A stretch of 64,000 nucleotides of DNA from Cerasicoccus maritimus (GTDB lineage: Bacteria > Verrucomicrobiota > Verrucomicrobiia > Opitutales > Cerasicoccaceae): contig JAVDPD010000004.1 in assembly GCA_031296935.1 (NCBI GenBank), forward strand, positions 210,056 to 274,055, given 5' to 3'. Positions 31,110 through 43,183 of this stretch are shown one piece after another. Under the pieces are notes generated by a model. The model ran no database searches, had not been told where the DNA came from, and was given only the letters and a program-made list of their open reading frames with translations. Position 1 is the first letter of the stretch, and the number at the start of each line of letters is the position of its first letter. A program made the translations under genes and the position numbers.

Positions 31110-33434
31110 ATGAGCGACATCGACAAACGCAACGTTTCGAACGAGTCTACGGGCTCCTATGGTGGATACCAAGGATATGGTTCCTATGGGAATTATGGTG
31201 GCAGCGGCTACTACTATGGCTACGGATACAACTACGGAGGCTATGGAGGCTCGGAGCAAGGCCCTTCACGGTCACTAAAGGACTATCTCGTTATTCTACG
31301 CGAGCGAATTTGGTATCTCGTTGTTACCTTCTTCATTATTTTTGTCGCGACGTTGCTCTACACGTTCAATGTCACGGAGGAATACCGTTCGACTGCCACC
31401 ATTCAAGTGCTCCGCGATAATCCTAAGATTCTACAGGATGATACCGATATTCTAGACAATACTATTCGCGGAATTGAAGACTTTCAGACTCAAGTTAGTA
31501 TTCTGCAAAGTGGGTCTTTGATCAGCGCTGTCGCTGATCGCATTAAAGATGAAGACCGAGTGATCTTCATGGCACCCTACAAGGATCAGTTTAGCTTGTC
31601 TGGCCCATTGTCGCTGGAAGAAGTTTTGGCGAAAAACTTGTCGGTAACGCCACTGCGGATGACTTGGATCGTTGCTGCGTCGTATATGCACCCGGACGCC
31701 ACAATGGCTTCCAAGGTGGCCAATTATTTTGCCGATGAATACATCAACTACAATGTGAAGCTCAATATTGAGACCTCCATGCGTGCGGTAGAAGACTTGC
31801 GCAACCGTGCTGAGCACCAGCGGGAAAAGGTTGAGGAGATACGGGAGCAGATCAACGAATACCGCAAAAAGTTCAAGCGATTAGGGTTTTCGGCCGAAGA
31901 AACTTCCGGTTATGAAGGCAATGAGCTGCTGAAGCTTAAGTCCACGGTCGTTGATGACGAGCGAACATTGTCAATGGCAGAGCGCAACTGGCAGCTGGTT
32001 CAGGAGTATCAGGATGCTGATCGTCCACTTTGGGATATTCCATTCATTGCAGACATGCCGCGCATTTCTAATTTATTAACGCAGCTATCTCAGCAAAATA
32101 TCACCGTTGCGTCTTTGAAAAAGCGCTACCGCGACAAGCATCCAAGCATGATTGAGGCTGTCCGTGCCGTTGAGGAAACCGAAAAGGAAATCAACAAGGC
32201 AGTGAATTCGGCGATCGAAAAGACACGCAATATCTACGAGATGGCCAAGAAGACTTACGAGGACACCAGCAGTCGTCTGGCTGAGAAGGAGCTCGACATG
32301 ATGGACCTAGGGGAGATTGCCGTAAAATACAATTCCATGCTGGATGACCTTGCGGTGAACAATTCGCTTTATCAGGCGATGATGGCACGCTACCAGACGG
32401 AAATGGCGCAGGTTGCGTTAGTTTCTGCGAATGCTCGTATTATCGACAAGGCATCTCCATCCACTAAGCCGGCCAAGCCGAACGTGCTGATGAATCTAGC
32501 CATTGGCATCGTAGGTGGTTTGTTCTGTGGTGCTGGTTTGGTATTCCTCATTGCGATCCTGGACGACCGCATTAAGAGCGCCTATGATATTGAAAATGCA
32601 GTTGGCTTGCCGCTGATTGGCATTGTGCCCCGCATTAAGCGTTTGAATTCTCCGGAAAAGGCACAGGCAGTCGCATCCAATGCAGAGCGTCGTGTCACCG
32701 AGGCTTTCCGTGCGATCCACTCGGCGCTCAAGCTTAATGAGGCTAGCAAAAAGGCAAAAATCATTCTGACGACTTCGACTTCGCCTTCAGAAGGTAAGTC
32801 TTTCGTATCAACGAACTTAGCCATCACCTTTGCGATTCATGGTGAGCGTGTCCTTATCCTTGATGGCGACTTGCGCATGCCCAATGTTGCTAAGTCCTTG
32901 AATATCGATGAGCGCACAGAAGGTGTGGTGAAATACTTCGCAGGTGACTGCTCACTCGATGACGCGATCATTACCGAGCTTTACCCAAATCTCGATGTCC
33001 TGCCTGCTGGCATTAAGGCGAAGAATCCGACGCAGATCCTCAATAGCCCGGATTTTGAGCAACTTCTTGCTACCTTAAGCGAACGTTACGACCGCATCTT
33101 CATTGATACGCCGCCAATTGCGGTAGTGAGTGACGTGTTGACCGTACTGCCCTTTGCCGATGGCATTATTTATGTTATTAAGTTCAATGCGGTGAAGCGC
33201 AAGACAGCCAAGTCTAACTTGCGTCGCATCATCGAGTCGAACACACCGGTCTTTGGGGCAGTGCTCAATCAGATCAGCGTCAACGTTGCGTCGTATTACT
33301 ACGCGAACTATTACGACAAATCTTATGCCGGTTACTACGGTCACGATGAGGATGGTGATGTTCTCGATGTACCCGTAAAGAAGCCAGGTCGCGCCAAGAA
33401 GTCGCAAGACGAAGAAGCGATGCCGCGCACCTAA
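31110..33434 (+). CDS. Wzc-like polysaccharide copolymerase/tyrosine autokinase
   Basis: A 774-residue inner-membrane protein that would set chain length and couple polymerisation to export. It starts with a Tyr/Gly-rich segment (residues ~17-49) such as YGGYQGYGSYGNYGGSGYYY. Then come membrane helix 1 (WYLVVTFFIIFVATLLY), the Wzz domain and coiled coils, the GNVR-like end before helix 2 (LMNLAIGIVGGLFCGAGLVF), and a cytoplasmic BY-kinase. The kinase has Walker A STSPSEGKSFVSTNLA, Walker A' LILDGDLRMPN and Walker B IFIDTPPIAVV. A C-terminal Tyr cluster (YYYANYYDKSYAGYYG) would be the autophosphorylation site. ATG 31110 is chosen rather than the TTG two codons upstream. Confidence 0.93.
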   Translation: MSDIDKRNVSNESTGSYGGYQGYGSYGNYGGSGYYYGYGYNYGGYGGSEQGPSRSLKDYLVILRERIWYLVVTFFIIFVATLLYTFNVTEEYRSTATIQVLRDNPKILQDDTDILDNTIRGIEDFQTQVSILQSGSLISAVADRIKDEDRVIFMAPYKDQFSLSGPLSLEEVLAKNLSVTPLRMTWIVAASYMHPDATMASKVANYFADEYINYNVKLNIETSMRAVEDLRNRAEHQREKVEEIREQINEYRKKFKRLGFSAEETSGYEGNELLKLKSTVVDDERTLSMAERNWQLVQEYQDADRPLWDIPFIADMPRISNLLTQLSQQNITVASLKKRYRDKHPSMIEAVRAVEETEKEINKAVNSAIEKTRNIYEMAKKTYEDTSSRLAEKELDMMDLGEIAVKYNSMLDDLAVNNSLYQAMMARYQTEMAQVALVSANARIIDKASPSTKPAKPNVLMNLAIGIVGGLFCGAGLVFLIAILDDRIKSAYDIENAVGLPLIGIVPRIKRLNSPEKAQAVASNAERRVTEAFRAIHSALKLNEASKKAKIILTTSTSPSEGKSFVSTNLAITFAIHGERVLILDGDLRMPNVAKSLNIDERTEGVVKYFAGDCSLDDAIITELYPNLDVLPAGIKAKNPTQILNSPDFEQLLATLSERYDRIFIDTPPIAVVSDVLTVLPFADGIIYVIKFNAVKRKTAKSNLRRIIESNTPVFGAVLNQISVNVASYYYANYYDKSYAGYYGHDEDGDVLDVPVKKPGRAKKSQDEEAMPRT

Positions 33435-33452
33435 GCGTGCCTTTTTAAATGT

Positions 33453-33492
33453 AAAGCCCCGACTGCAAATTGCACGCGGGGCTTTGCTCTTT
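33453..33492. terminator. bidirectional terminator between wzc-like and sua5-like genes
   Basis: AAAGCCCCG (33453-33461) pairs with CGGGGCTTT (33477-33485); the inner part also has TGCAAATTGCA symmetry. T-rich sequence follows on the plus strand. It serves two convergent genes, ending both transcripts. Confidence 0.75.
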
Positions 33493-33493
33493 C

Positions 33494-34486
33494 TTAGCGT
33501 TTACTCGCTCGATTAAGTCGGTCGCGAATGGCGTCGGCTATGCCGGGTCCTGCGGGTGGCATTTCACAGTGTATGTGCTGAATCGCTTCGTCGGCATCCA
33601 ATGCGCGCAGTAGGCTGAACAGGTTTTGGGCAACTTCATTTAGGTTACCGGACTCACTCAGCCAAAAGGTATGCTGGCTATCAGCGTTTGGAGGGCGCTG
33701 TAGTAAAAGTTTTGCTTCGCCGGTATGTGTTGCGGGCAGGCTACCGGCGGTGTGTAGGCTTAGCTTGGTGCGCGGGCTGTAGTGTCGCTCGAGCATGCCT
33801 GGGGCCAGGGAGGCGTCGCTGGCTGGGGCGGGGCGTTTTACTGATAGGTGCAGAACATCCTTCAGCTGCTCCAGACCGATGGGGCCAGGCCTTAAGAGGA
33901 CTGGTGCACGGGGATCGCGTAAGTCGATGATCGTGGATTCCACTCCGTTTTCACAAGGGCCGCCATCCAGGATGTGTGGACAGCGAATGCCGAGAGATTC
34001 GCGCACGTGTTGGGCGGTGGTCGGGCTGATATAGCCAAAAGGATTGGCGCTGGGCGCGGCTAGGAAGAGACCGCTGGTGCGTAACAATTCACGCATGACT
34101 GGGTGTGCGGGCTGGCGGATGGCCACGCTGTCGCGGTTCGCTGTTACCAATCCAGAGACCGCTTTGGTTTTGGGGAGAACCATCGTTAACGGGCCTGGCC
34201 AGAATTCGGCAGCTAACAGCTTTACGGCCGAGAGCTGTTCATCGTCGAGTCGAGTGAGTTCCGTTAATTGTTCGATAGCATGTATATGCACAATCAGCGG
34301 GTCGATGTAGGGGCGGCTTTTAATTGCAAAAATACTGCGCACCGCGTGCTCGTTGAAGGCATTGCCTGCAAGGCCATAGACGGTCTCTGTGGGCGCGGCA
34401 ACGCACTGGCCCGCGTGGAGCAGTTTGGCCGCTTTTTGAATGCCGACCGCATCGCCGGTGAGGAAGTCTGGGTGAGATGCGTCCAT
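33494..34486 (-). CDS. L-threonylcarbamoyladenylate synthase (Sua5/YrdC family)
   Basis: This enzyme makes threonylcarbamoyl-AMP from Thr, bicarbonate and ATP, the first step of t6A37 formation in tRNAs that read ANN codons. The YrdC domain shows VAAPTETVYGLAGNAFNEHA near residue 30, IFAIKSRPYIDPLIVHI near 54, FWPGPLTMVLPKT, and GVESTIIDLRD. At 330 residues it also has the C-terminal Sua5 domain (after LLRPGPIGLEQL, with LAPGMLERHYSPRTKL), so it is Sua5 rather than TsaC type. Its ATG directly follows the T-run of the rpsR terminator, leaving no room for a Shine-Dalgarno sequence. Confidence 0.94.
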   Translation of the reverse strand: MDASHPDFLTGDAVGIQKAAKLLHAGQCVAAPTETVYGLAGNAFNEHAVRSIFAIKSRPYIDPLIVHIHAIEQLTELTRLDDEQLSAVKLLAAEFWPGPLTMVLPKTKAVSGLVTANRDSVAIRQPAHPVMRELLRTSGLFLAAPSANPFGYISPTTAQHVRESLGIRCPHILDGGPCENGVESTIIDLRDPRAPVLLRPGPIGLEQLKDVLHLSVKRPAPASDASLAPGMLERHYSPRTKLSLHTAGSLPATHTGEAKLLLQRPPNADSQHTFWLSESGNLNEVAQNLFSLLRALDADEAIQHIHCEMPPAGPGIADAIRDRLNRASKR

Positions 34487-34512
34487 AAAAAAAGCGCCAT
34501 TGGGCGCTTTTC
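34487..34512 (-). terminator. intrinsic terminator of rpsR
   Basis: On the minus strand AAAGCGCCC-AAT-GGCGCTTT is followed by a run of seven T, which ends exactly at the ATG of the sua5-like gene. It lies 30 bases after the rpsR stop. Confidence 0.75.
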
Positions 34513-34542
34513 GAGGTTTTCGGGTTTTTTAGGCCGACATGC

Positions 34543-34734
34543 TTACTTCATCAGAAGCATGTTGCGCGCGCGCTTGATGGCCTTGGTAACGCGGCGCTGC
34601 TGAAGGGCGGTCAGTCCGGTAATGCGACGTGGAAGAATCTTGCCCGTATCTGTTACGTAACGGGAAAGTTGTTCGACATCATTGAAATCGAAATCCAGCG
34701 GCGTGCGGCTTTGCTTTTTTGCTTCTTCGCTCAT
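34543..34734 (-). CDS. rpsR: 30S ribosomal protein S18
   Basis: S18 sits on the platform of the 30S subunit beside S6. The 63-residue protein has the family core: [20 protein letters not shown] and [20 protein letters not shown], then [11 protein letters not shown] 34734 is chosen because S18 similarity starts close after it and the upstream in-frame sequence is unrelated. The gene is not next to rpsF or rplI here. A hairpin terminator separates it from the downstream sua5-like gene. It is divergent from the PII gene. Confidence 0.96.
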   Translation of the reverse strand: MSEEAKKQSRTPLDFDFNDVEQLSRYVTDTGKILPRRITGLTALQQRRVTKAIKRARNMLLMK

Positions 34735-34768
34735 GGTGATAAATTGGAAAACGCTCCAGCAAATAGCC

Positions 34769-34784
34769 TGGCAAGTGGATTGCA
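34769..34784 (+). promoter_or_regulatory. candidate sigma-54 promoter of the PII gene
   Basis: TGGCAAGTGGATTGCA fits the -24/-12 consensus: GG (34770-34771), ten bases, then GC (34782-34783). It points toward the PII gene, whose GTG start lies about 220 bases downstream. Sigma-54 control of PII genes is common. Confidence 0.4.
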
Positions 34785-34925
34785 AGAAAAAAGTTTCGCC
34801 CCCTGTCGCGGCATAACGGCACCCCACGCTCAAGTTAATGGTGGCGGCGAGGAGAGGTGACTTTGAGCAAGGTTTGGCTAATTGGAGACTGTAGTTGGGC
34901 TACTGAATGGCGGTGCGGGCGTTAG

Positions 34926-35611
<686 letters not shown>

Positions 35612-35656
35612 TTGGTTGGTTGGATTAAACAGGAAGATCGGGGAGTTGAAAATATT

Positions 35657-36052
35657 TTATGAACCCAGATCTTCAACAAGGTCCTTTAGCGCCAGGACAA
35701 GCGACGTTACCTTTTCGTCTTGGATTACTACTTCAGAGGTAAAGTTCCTTCCACAGGCACACAGAATAAATCTAACCCCTAATTCCGAGTTTTTGTAGAT
35801 TCGGATTTCCTCCTCTTCGCTTTTGAAAATGCAGTGGGATTGGTGGCCGGATGTCGATGAATGCTTCTCTAAAAATGTGTAGAAGTCCCTTATGGATTCG
35901 GGGCCGTCGAGTTTTATGCGAAGACTCCAACTTGGGCCGGACAGAGTGAGCTCCCACAAGGTGTTCTTGTCGATTGGCTCGTCAAGTTCCGCCGTAAATG
36001 AGTCATGACTTCCTATGCCAGCAAGCCCCCATTTCTGTCCTTCATTGTCCAT
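35657..36052 (-). CDS. hypothetical protein
   Basis: A 131-residue soluble protein, acidic, with mixed alpha/beta character (FTAELDEPIDKNTLWELTLS, SEVVIQDEKVTSLVLALKDL). There is no signal peptide or membrane helix. The coding DNA is AT-richer than yhbY and alaS on either side, which suggests a recent arrival or weak codon selection. I do not recognise the family. It lies 39 bases upstream of alaS's stop codon side, on the same strand as its neighbours. Confidence 0.5.
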   Translation of the reverse strand: MDNEGQKWGLAGIGSHDSFTAELDEPIDKNTLWELTLSGPSWSLRIKLDGPESIRDFYTFLEKHSSTSGHQSHCIFKSEEEEIRIYKNSELGVRFILCACGRNFTSEVVIQDEKVTSLVLALKDLVEDLGS

Positions 36053-36091
36053 TGGTTTGTGGTCGACGCCGCCTATGAAAGAATATTTCGT

Positions 36092-38917
<2,826 letters not shown>

Positions 38918-38952
38918 GGGAAAACCGGAGACAATGGCAGGCGTTGGCGCGG

Positions 38953-38974
38953 GATTAAAGTCTAAAGATTGGGG
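38953..38974 (-). promoter_or_regulatory. CTTTAATC-type tract ahead of alaS
   Basis: On the minus strand this reads AATCTTTAGACTTTAATCCC and ends about 35 bases before the alaS ATG, overlapping the stop codon of the upstream gene. It resembles the tract before the DUF4019 gene (GAGACTTTAATC). Confidence 0.4.
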
Positions 38975-40497
38975 ATTGCGGGACTGGGCGGTCTGTTTGC
39001 GGCGTGGCTTGCTGAGGGCGAAAACTCCAACAGGAAGCAACTGGCGCCCTGGGCGTCTTGTCGGGCAAGTTGTTGGGCGTCTTTTGAGGTCAGCTCGTCA
39101 ATGAATCGGGCGCCTTGCCCGGGGCGAACCGAGAACAGAAACCAGATGCGTCCACTGGGCGCCTGCTCGGCCATGAACTGTTTGGCCTCCGGGTAGCTCC
39201 TCACTTTGATGTCAGGCGGGTTGCTCAATTCGTAAACCGGGCTGTAGTAAAAGTAGGTCAGGTAGCTCCAACGGCTGACGGCGATTTGGTCGCCCGGCTC
39301 CGCATGGGCCTGGATGTAAGCCATGACGGCTTTGATATCTTGATGTTGAGTTGGTCGTATCGCTGTCCATGCCGCGCTCAGCGCCAGTAAGCCGAGTAGG
39401 GCGCTGGAGTAGGCGATCCCGACCCAGCGCAGGGTTTTGCGGGGGGCGCAGAGACAGTAGTCCAGCCCACTGGTGAGCGCGAGATAGACCAGCGGCGTTA
39501 AGCCCAGCAGCATGCGGTTGCGAAAGGGGTAGAGCTCGACCGCGGAAGCGCCAATCATGATTGCGGCGGCCAGCGCGATTGCGACGAGTGGACGCTGCTT
39601 GCTGCGAAATCCACAGGCTAAGCCTATGGCGATTAGCGTGAGCGCCGTCAGGTTGCTCCAGTTAAACCAATCCAGGCTGCTCTTCAGGCCGTTGGGCCTA
39701 TCCTGAAAGAGTGACAGGTGGCTGAGCCCCAGCAGGGATTCCCCGAGCCAGGGAATTGCTTGCCCGGGTGCATGGGGCATGAATCCGCTTTGCCAGTAGT
39801 CCTGCATGTAGTCGCTGTTATGGCTGCCCCGGATGAAGACCGCATAGATCGCGGCAAATGTGATGAGCCAGCAGCTGGAAATGACGGCGGCGTGGATTGC
39901 GGGCTGGCGTTTCCCCTGGCGAATGTTTCGCAGGAACTCCAGCGCGCCGATGGCCGCCAATACGAAGCAGGCCGGAAAGCTGAAGAGGAGGCTCGCGGCG
40001 CCAATCGCCCAAAGCGCCCACGGGCGCAGTTTGTCGGCGCAATAGCATTGGTAGGCGTAGAGGTTGAGCAGTGCAAAAAATGCGTCGAGTTCGTAGGGCT
40101 TAACCTCGTTGGAGTAGTAGACGAGGATGGGGGAGAGGGCGATGAGGCTGGTGAAGCACAGGGCGCTCCATGCGCTTTTGAAGGCGCTCCGCCCCAGCAG
40201 GTAGGCAAGCGGTAGTGAACACACGCCAAAGATGAAGGCTGGCATGCGAAACCCCAATTCATTCGGCCCAAACAAGATCACGGAGAGCTTTCCCAGTACC
40301 AAATAGCCCACGGGGGCAAGTTGATCGAAATCCAGCGGCGAAAACATCAGCTCCTGAAAACTTTTAGCATAAAGGTTCATGGCCAGCATGGTTTCGTCGC
40401 ACCACAGTGAGCGAATCGCCAGCAGCTGCCGCAGGCGAAGCAATGCTCCAACGGTGATCACGAAAATCGCTAACTTGCGCTGCAATACTGTTCCCAT
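38962..40497 (-). CDS. GT-C fold membrane glycosyltransferase (GT39/83-like)
   Basis: A 511-residue polytopic protein with about eleven membrane helices. The first periplasmic loop carries the acidic catalytic motif SLWCDETMLAMNLY, as in ArnT/PMT-type transferases that use lipid-linked sugars. Conserved downstream features are SPLDFDQLAPVGYLVLGKLS and FRMPAFIFGVCSLPLAYLLG. The C-terminal ~110 residues are soluble and periplasmic. ATG 40497 is chosen at the basic N-terminus before helix 1. The acceptor is unknown; a surface glycan or protein is likely given the nearby PEP-CTERM genes. alaS lies 44 bases downstream. Confidence 0.82.
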   Translation of the reverse strand: MGTVLQRKLAIFVITVGALLRLRQLLAIRSLWCDETMLAMNLYAKSFQELMFSPLDFDQLAPVGYLVLGKLSVILFGPNELGFRMPAFIFGVCSLPLAYLLGRSAFKSAWSALCFTSLIALSPILVYYSNEVKPYELDAFFALLNLYAYQCYCADKLRPWALWAIGAASLLFSFPACFVLAAIGALEFLRNIRQGKRQPAIHAAVISSCWLITFAAIYAVFIRGSHNSDYMQDYWQSGFMPHAPGQAIPWLGESLLGLSHLSLFQDRPNGLKSSLDWFNWSNLTALTLIAIGLACGFRSKQRPLVAIALAAAIMIGASAVELYPFRNRMLLGLTPLVYLALTSGLDYCLCAPRKTLRWVGIAYSSALLGLLALSAAWTAIRPTQHQDIKAVMAYIQAHAEPGDQIAVSRWSYLTYFYYSPVYELSNPPDIKVRSYPEAKQFMAEQAPSGRIWFLFSVRPGQGARFIDELTSKDAQQLARQDAQGASCFLLEFSPSASHAANRPPSPAIPNL

Positions 40498-40708
40498 CTG
40501 TGTCTCTGTTTTGGGCTTGAGCCCACCCCACGAAACGCCATTTCGGCGAATTTCGATCAACGCTACTTTGCCAAATTGGGGCAATCATAAAAAGTACGGA
40601 CTATCGTTGTATGGCGTCTATGATCCAGTTGACGGTTTTTTTACCAGATTGCAGGGGGCGCGCTTGGCTTCTCGCGTCGCTCGGGCTGCGCCTGGCGAGA
40701 TTGGCCAG

Positions 40709-40730
40709 CCCCCTCCAAGGGGGGATACCG
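40709..40730 (+). repeat. upstream hairpin of PEP-CTERM gene 1
   Basis: CCCCCTCCAAGGGGGGATAC can form a C/G hairpin and is followed by CGCAATG. A diverged copy (CCCCTCCAAAGAGGGATAT, then CGCAAATG) lies at 41368, before the second gene. The tandem duplication therefore includes this leader. Confidence 0.6.
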
Positions 40731-40760
40731 CAATGTAGCGACTTGGGGTAAGGTGCGCTT

Positions 40761-41363
40761 ATGCGTAACTTAATTCTTCCTGCTGCCATTACCCTCCTAA
40801 TCGCTGCTGCCAGTCGCTTGCCTGGCGCACTGGTCATCAACATGCAGGAGGTGGGCGCGGATGTGGTCGTGACGGCGAGTGGGTCGCTGGACATGACGGG
40901 CGCTGTGTTCCAAACAAGCTTCAACAACACGGACCCGCGGCAACTCCTTCGTGCGAGGGCAGATCTGCTTCGTCAGTATGCCTTGGGCAATATAGATGCC
41001 TACTCCCTCACAGGTGGAACCCATGATTTAGGGGATGGCGGTAATAACAGAGCGGATAGTATTCTCGGTGATACATACGGGATCAATGGCAATGATACCT
41101 TGTACGTTCCCGGTGGTTATGCAGGTGGGCCATTGTCTGGATCCAGTATCATCCTTGGGAAATCGATTGCCGGGATGGGCTTCATCCCCGGCTCCTACAC
41201 CTGGACGATTCCCAGCGACTCGATTACTCTCAATATTGGCGCGGTAACCCCTGTTCCGGAGCCCGCGACCTACATTGCCTTGGCGGGCTTTGGCGGCTTG
41301 GGGGCATTGGTTTGGCGACGCTGCGTGGCGAAGCGGAAGGCTACTTCAGTCGAGGCGGTTTAG
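40761..41363 (+). CDS. PEP-CTERM surface protein (tandem copy 1)
   Basis: A 200-residue exported protein. A signal peptide (RNLILPAAITLLIAAASRLP) is followed by a mature domain starting ALVINMQEVGADVVVTASGS. The C-terminal sorting signal is VPEPATYIALAGFGGLG, a hydrophobic helix, then WRRCVAKRK. An exosortase cuts at such VPEP signals and transfers the protein to the envelope. The ligand or role of the mature domain is unknown. It is tandem with a close paralogue, and the last ~125 coding bases are almost identical in the two. Confidence 0.9.
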   Translation: MRNLILPAAITLLIAAASRLPGALVINMQEVGADVVVTASGSLDMTGAVFQTSFNNTDPRQLLRARADLLRQYALGNIDAYSLTGGTHDLGDGGNNRADSILGDTYGINGNDTLYVPGGYAGGPLSGSSIILGKSIAGMGFIPGSYTWTIPSDSITLNIGAVTPVPEPATYIALAGFGGLGALVWRRCVAKRKATSVEAV

Positions 41364-41367
41364 CATA

Positions 41368-41390
41368 CCCCTCCAAAGAGGGATATCGCA
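41368..41390 (+). repeat. upstream hairpin of PEP-CTERM gene 2
   Basis: The diverged duplicate of 40709-40730, lying directly after the stop of the first PEP-CTERM gene and 29 bases before the second start. Confidence 0.5.
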
Positions 41391-41418
41391 AATGAGTGAT
41401 ATGCGCTAGACTAATGGG

Positions 41419-42015
41419 ATGCTGCGAAAAACATTAATCCTACTCTTGGCAACTTTGTCCTCCGCGAGTGTGCCGGCGGCTCTGGTGATTAACGTTCAGG
41501 AGGTCGGCGCAGATGTCGTGGTGACCGCCAGCGGGTCTCTGGACATGACGGGCGCGCTGATTCAGTCGAGTTTTAATAATACCGATCCGCGGCAGTTAAT
41601 TCGCCCCTCCTCAGACCGTCTGCGGCAATACGCCCTGGGTAATATCGACACCTATCTTTTATCGGGGGGAATCCATGATTTGGGGGTTGGGTCAAACACC
41701 ACCACGAATAGTATTTCTGGCGATACTTTTGGCGTCAGTGGTAATTCTATTTTCTATGTGCCCGGAGGTTTCGTTGGCGGGCCTTTATCGGGGTCTGCGA
41801 CTTACAGCGGTGTGACAATCGCCGCCATTGGCCTCATCCCCGGTTCCTACACCTGGACGATTCCCAGCGACTCGATTACGCTCAATATTGGCGCGGTAAC
41901 CCCCGTTCCGGAGCCCGCGACCTACATTGCCTTGGCGGGCTTTGGCGGCTTGGGCGTGTTGGTTTGGCGTCGACACAAGGCTTATAAGACACAGCGGCAT
42001 ACTGTTAACAGTTGA
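41419..42015 (+). CDS. PEP-CTERM surface protein (tandem copy 2)
   Basis: A 198-residue paralogue of the preceding gene with the same layout: a signal peptide (RKTLILLLATLSSASVPA), mature start ALVINVQEVGADVVVTASGS, and sorting signal VPEPATYIALAGFGGLG before WRRHKAYKT. The middle (SNTTTNSISGDTFGVSGN) has diverged strongly from copy 1. The two genes arose by duplication of a unit that includes the leader. Probably both are exosortase substrates anchored in the cell envelope or exopolysaccharide. Confidence 0.9.
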   Translation: MLRKTLILLLATLSSASVPAALVINVQEVGADVVVTASGSLDMTGALIQSSFNNTDPRQLIRPSSDRLRQYALGNIDTYLLSGGIHDLGVGSNTTTNSISGDTFGVSGNSIFYVPGGFVGGPLSGSATYSGVTIAAIGLIPGSYTWTIPSDSITLNIGAVTPVPEPATYIALAGFGGLGVLVWRRHKAYKTQRHTVNS

Positions 42016-42050
42016 CCTAATGCGTTGGGCGGTTTACCTGATATGTCTTG

Positions 42051-42887
42051 ATGCCTTTAAGCCACGCGCAAGTTGAAAAGTTTTGCCTGGCGTCGGAGCG
42101 ATTGCTGCGGCCCGATCTTGGCTTGGACAATTATGCGGAGCGCTCCTTTGAATTTATTGATACGCTGCTATCAAGTGAGTTCGTTATCTTTGGGACGCTG
42201 GACCCGCAGACGCAGGTGCTGGAAATCTCCGTGAACAAGGAGATCGTCGGCTGGACCGAGGCCATTACGGCCTATGGCGAGGTCATGGCCGACTACAAAC
42301 TATGGGACTGGGATCACACCGTGAATGGTGGTAAGCCCTTCACCCGTAGTGACTTCTTTTCCAATCGTCAGTTTCGCGACACCTCGATGTTCAGCGAGGT
42401 GTATGGCCCGCTGGGCATTGACGACCATTGCGCGGTCCATGTGCCGGGAGTGAGCGGCGAGATCCCGTTTTTCGGCGTTGAGCGTCAGGGCGGGACGGAT
42501 TACACTGCCGACGAACGGGATTTGCTGCGCCTGGCGCAATCCCTTCTGGGCAATGCGCGATCCATCGCCAAGGCGCGGGACAATCTCTCGATCGCGAGCG
42601 CCAAGGCGGCGGCACTGTGCCGGGCGGGGCTTACTCCACGAGAGGCTGATGTGCTGTATTTGCTGTCGGAAGGAAAGACCAACGAGGAGACCGGCATCAT
42701 TCTCGGTATTGAAATCTACACCGTCAAAGACCACGTGAAAAATATCTACCGGAAGACTGGCTGCTCAAATCGTCTTTCTGCCGCGCTGTGGGCGCTGCAA
42801 ACGACTCGTCTTGATGAGACTCGCGCCCTAAAGCGTCACCTGTCGGTCGCCGCAGTCAGTGTGACGGATTGGGCGGGGCGGAGCTAG
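42051..42887 (+). CDS. LuxR-type transcriptional regulator
   Basis: A 278-residue regulator. The C-terminal HTH (GLTPREADVLYLLSEGKTNE, continuing ETGIILGIEIYTVKDHVKNI) is the LuxR/FixJ-type DNA-binding domain, with the TPRE and TVKDHVKNIYRK features. The N-terminal ~190 residues (FGTLDPQTQVLEISVNKEIV) look like a GAF/PAS-type sensory domain without a receiver Asp. ATG 42051 directly follows an in-frame TTG. It starts 35 bases after the second PEP-CTERM gene, on the same strand, so co-expression and control of surface-protein genes are plausible. Confidence 0.85.
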   Translation: MPLSHAQVEKFCLASERLLRPDLGLDNYAERSFEFIDTLLSSEFVIFGTLDPQTQVLEISVNKEIVGWTEAITAYGEVMADYKLWDWDHTVNGGKPFTRSDFFSNRQFRDTSMFSEVYGPLGIDDHCAVHVPGVSGEIPFFGVERQGGTDYTADERDLLRLAQSLLGNARSIAKARDNLSIASAKAAALCRAGLTPREADVLYLLSEGKTNEETGIILGIEIYTVKDHVKNIYRKTGCSNRLSAALWALQTTRLDETRALKRHLSVAAVSVTDWAGRS

Positions 42888-43183
42888 GGCGTGTATTTGC
42901 CAGTCATAAGCCTGCGTGCCAAAAGCCAACGTCGCCTTGCGCTGCATCCAATCTTCTTCCCACCTGATTCGGAAGGTCAGAAAGTTTGCTTTAGTTGCCA
43001 TGAATTTGCCGCGAAATGGCCTCATAATGGCATAAAAGTACTGGTTTTGCGCCGATAGGGAGCGTTTATAGGTTTCTAAGCGCCTAATTAACATTGGCTT
43101 ACGGAATTTTTGCGAGTCGAAGCGCGTGAGGGGGCTGTTCTTCGCTAAATTGCTCATTTTGCGGCCCCGAATGAAGGGTTGTT
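42888..43183. other. intergenic region without a supported gene
   Basis: It lies between the LuxR-type gene and the convergent TAXI-type gene. A 109-codon minus-strand frame spans most of it and overlaps the regulator, but it has no recognisable domain, and I do not call it. No clear terminator hairpin is visible. Confidence 0.4.

Noticed and set aside
42828-43157. A 109-codon minus-strand frame after the LuxR-type gene
   Set aside because: It overlaps the regulator's end by 60 bases, has no motif, signal or membrane helix, and has no good start. It could be real but is not supported.
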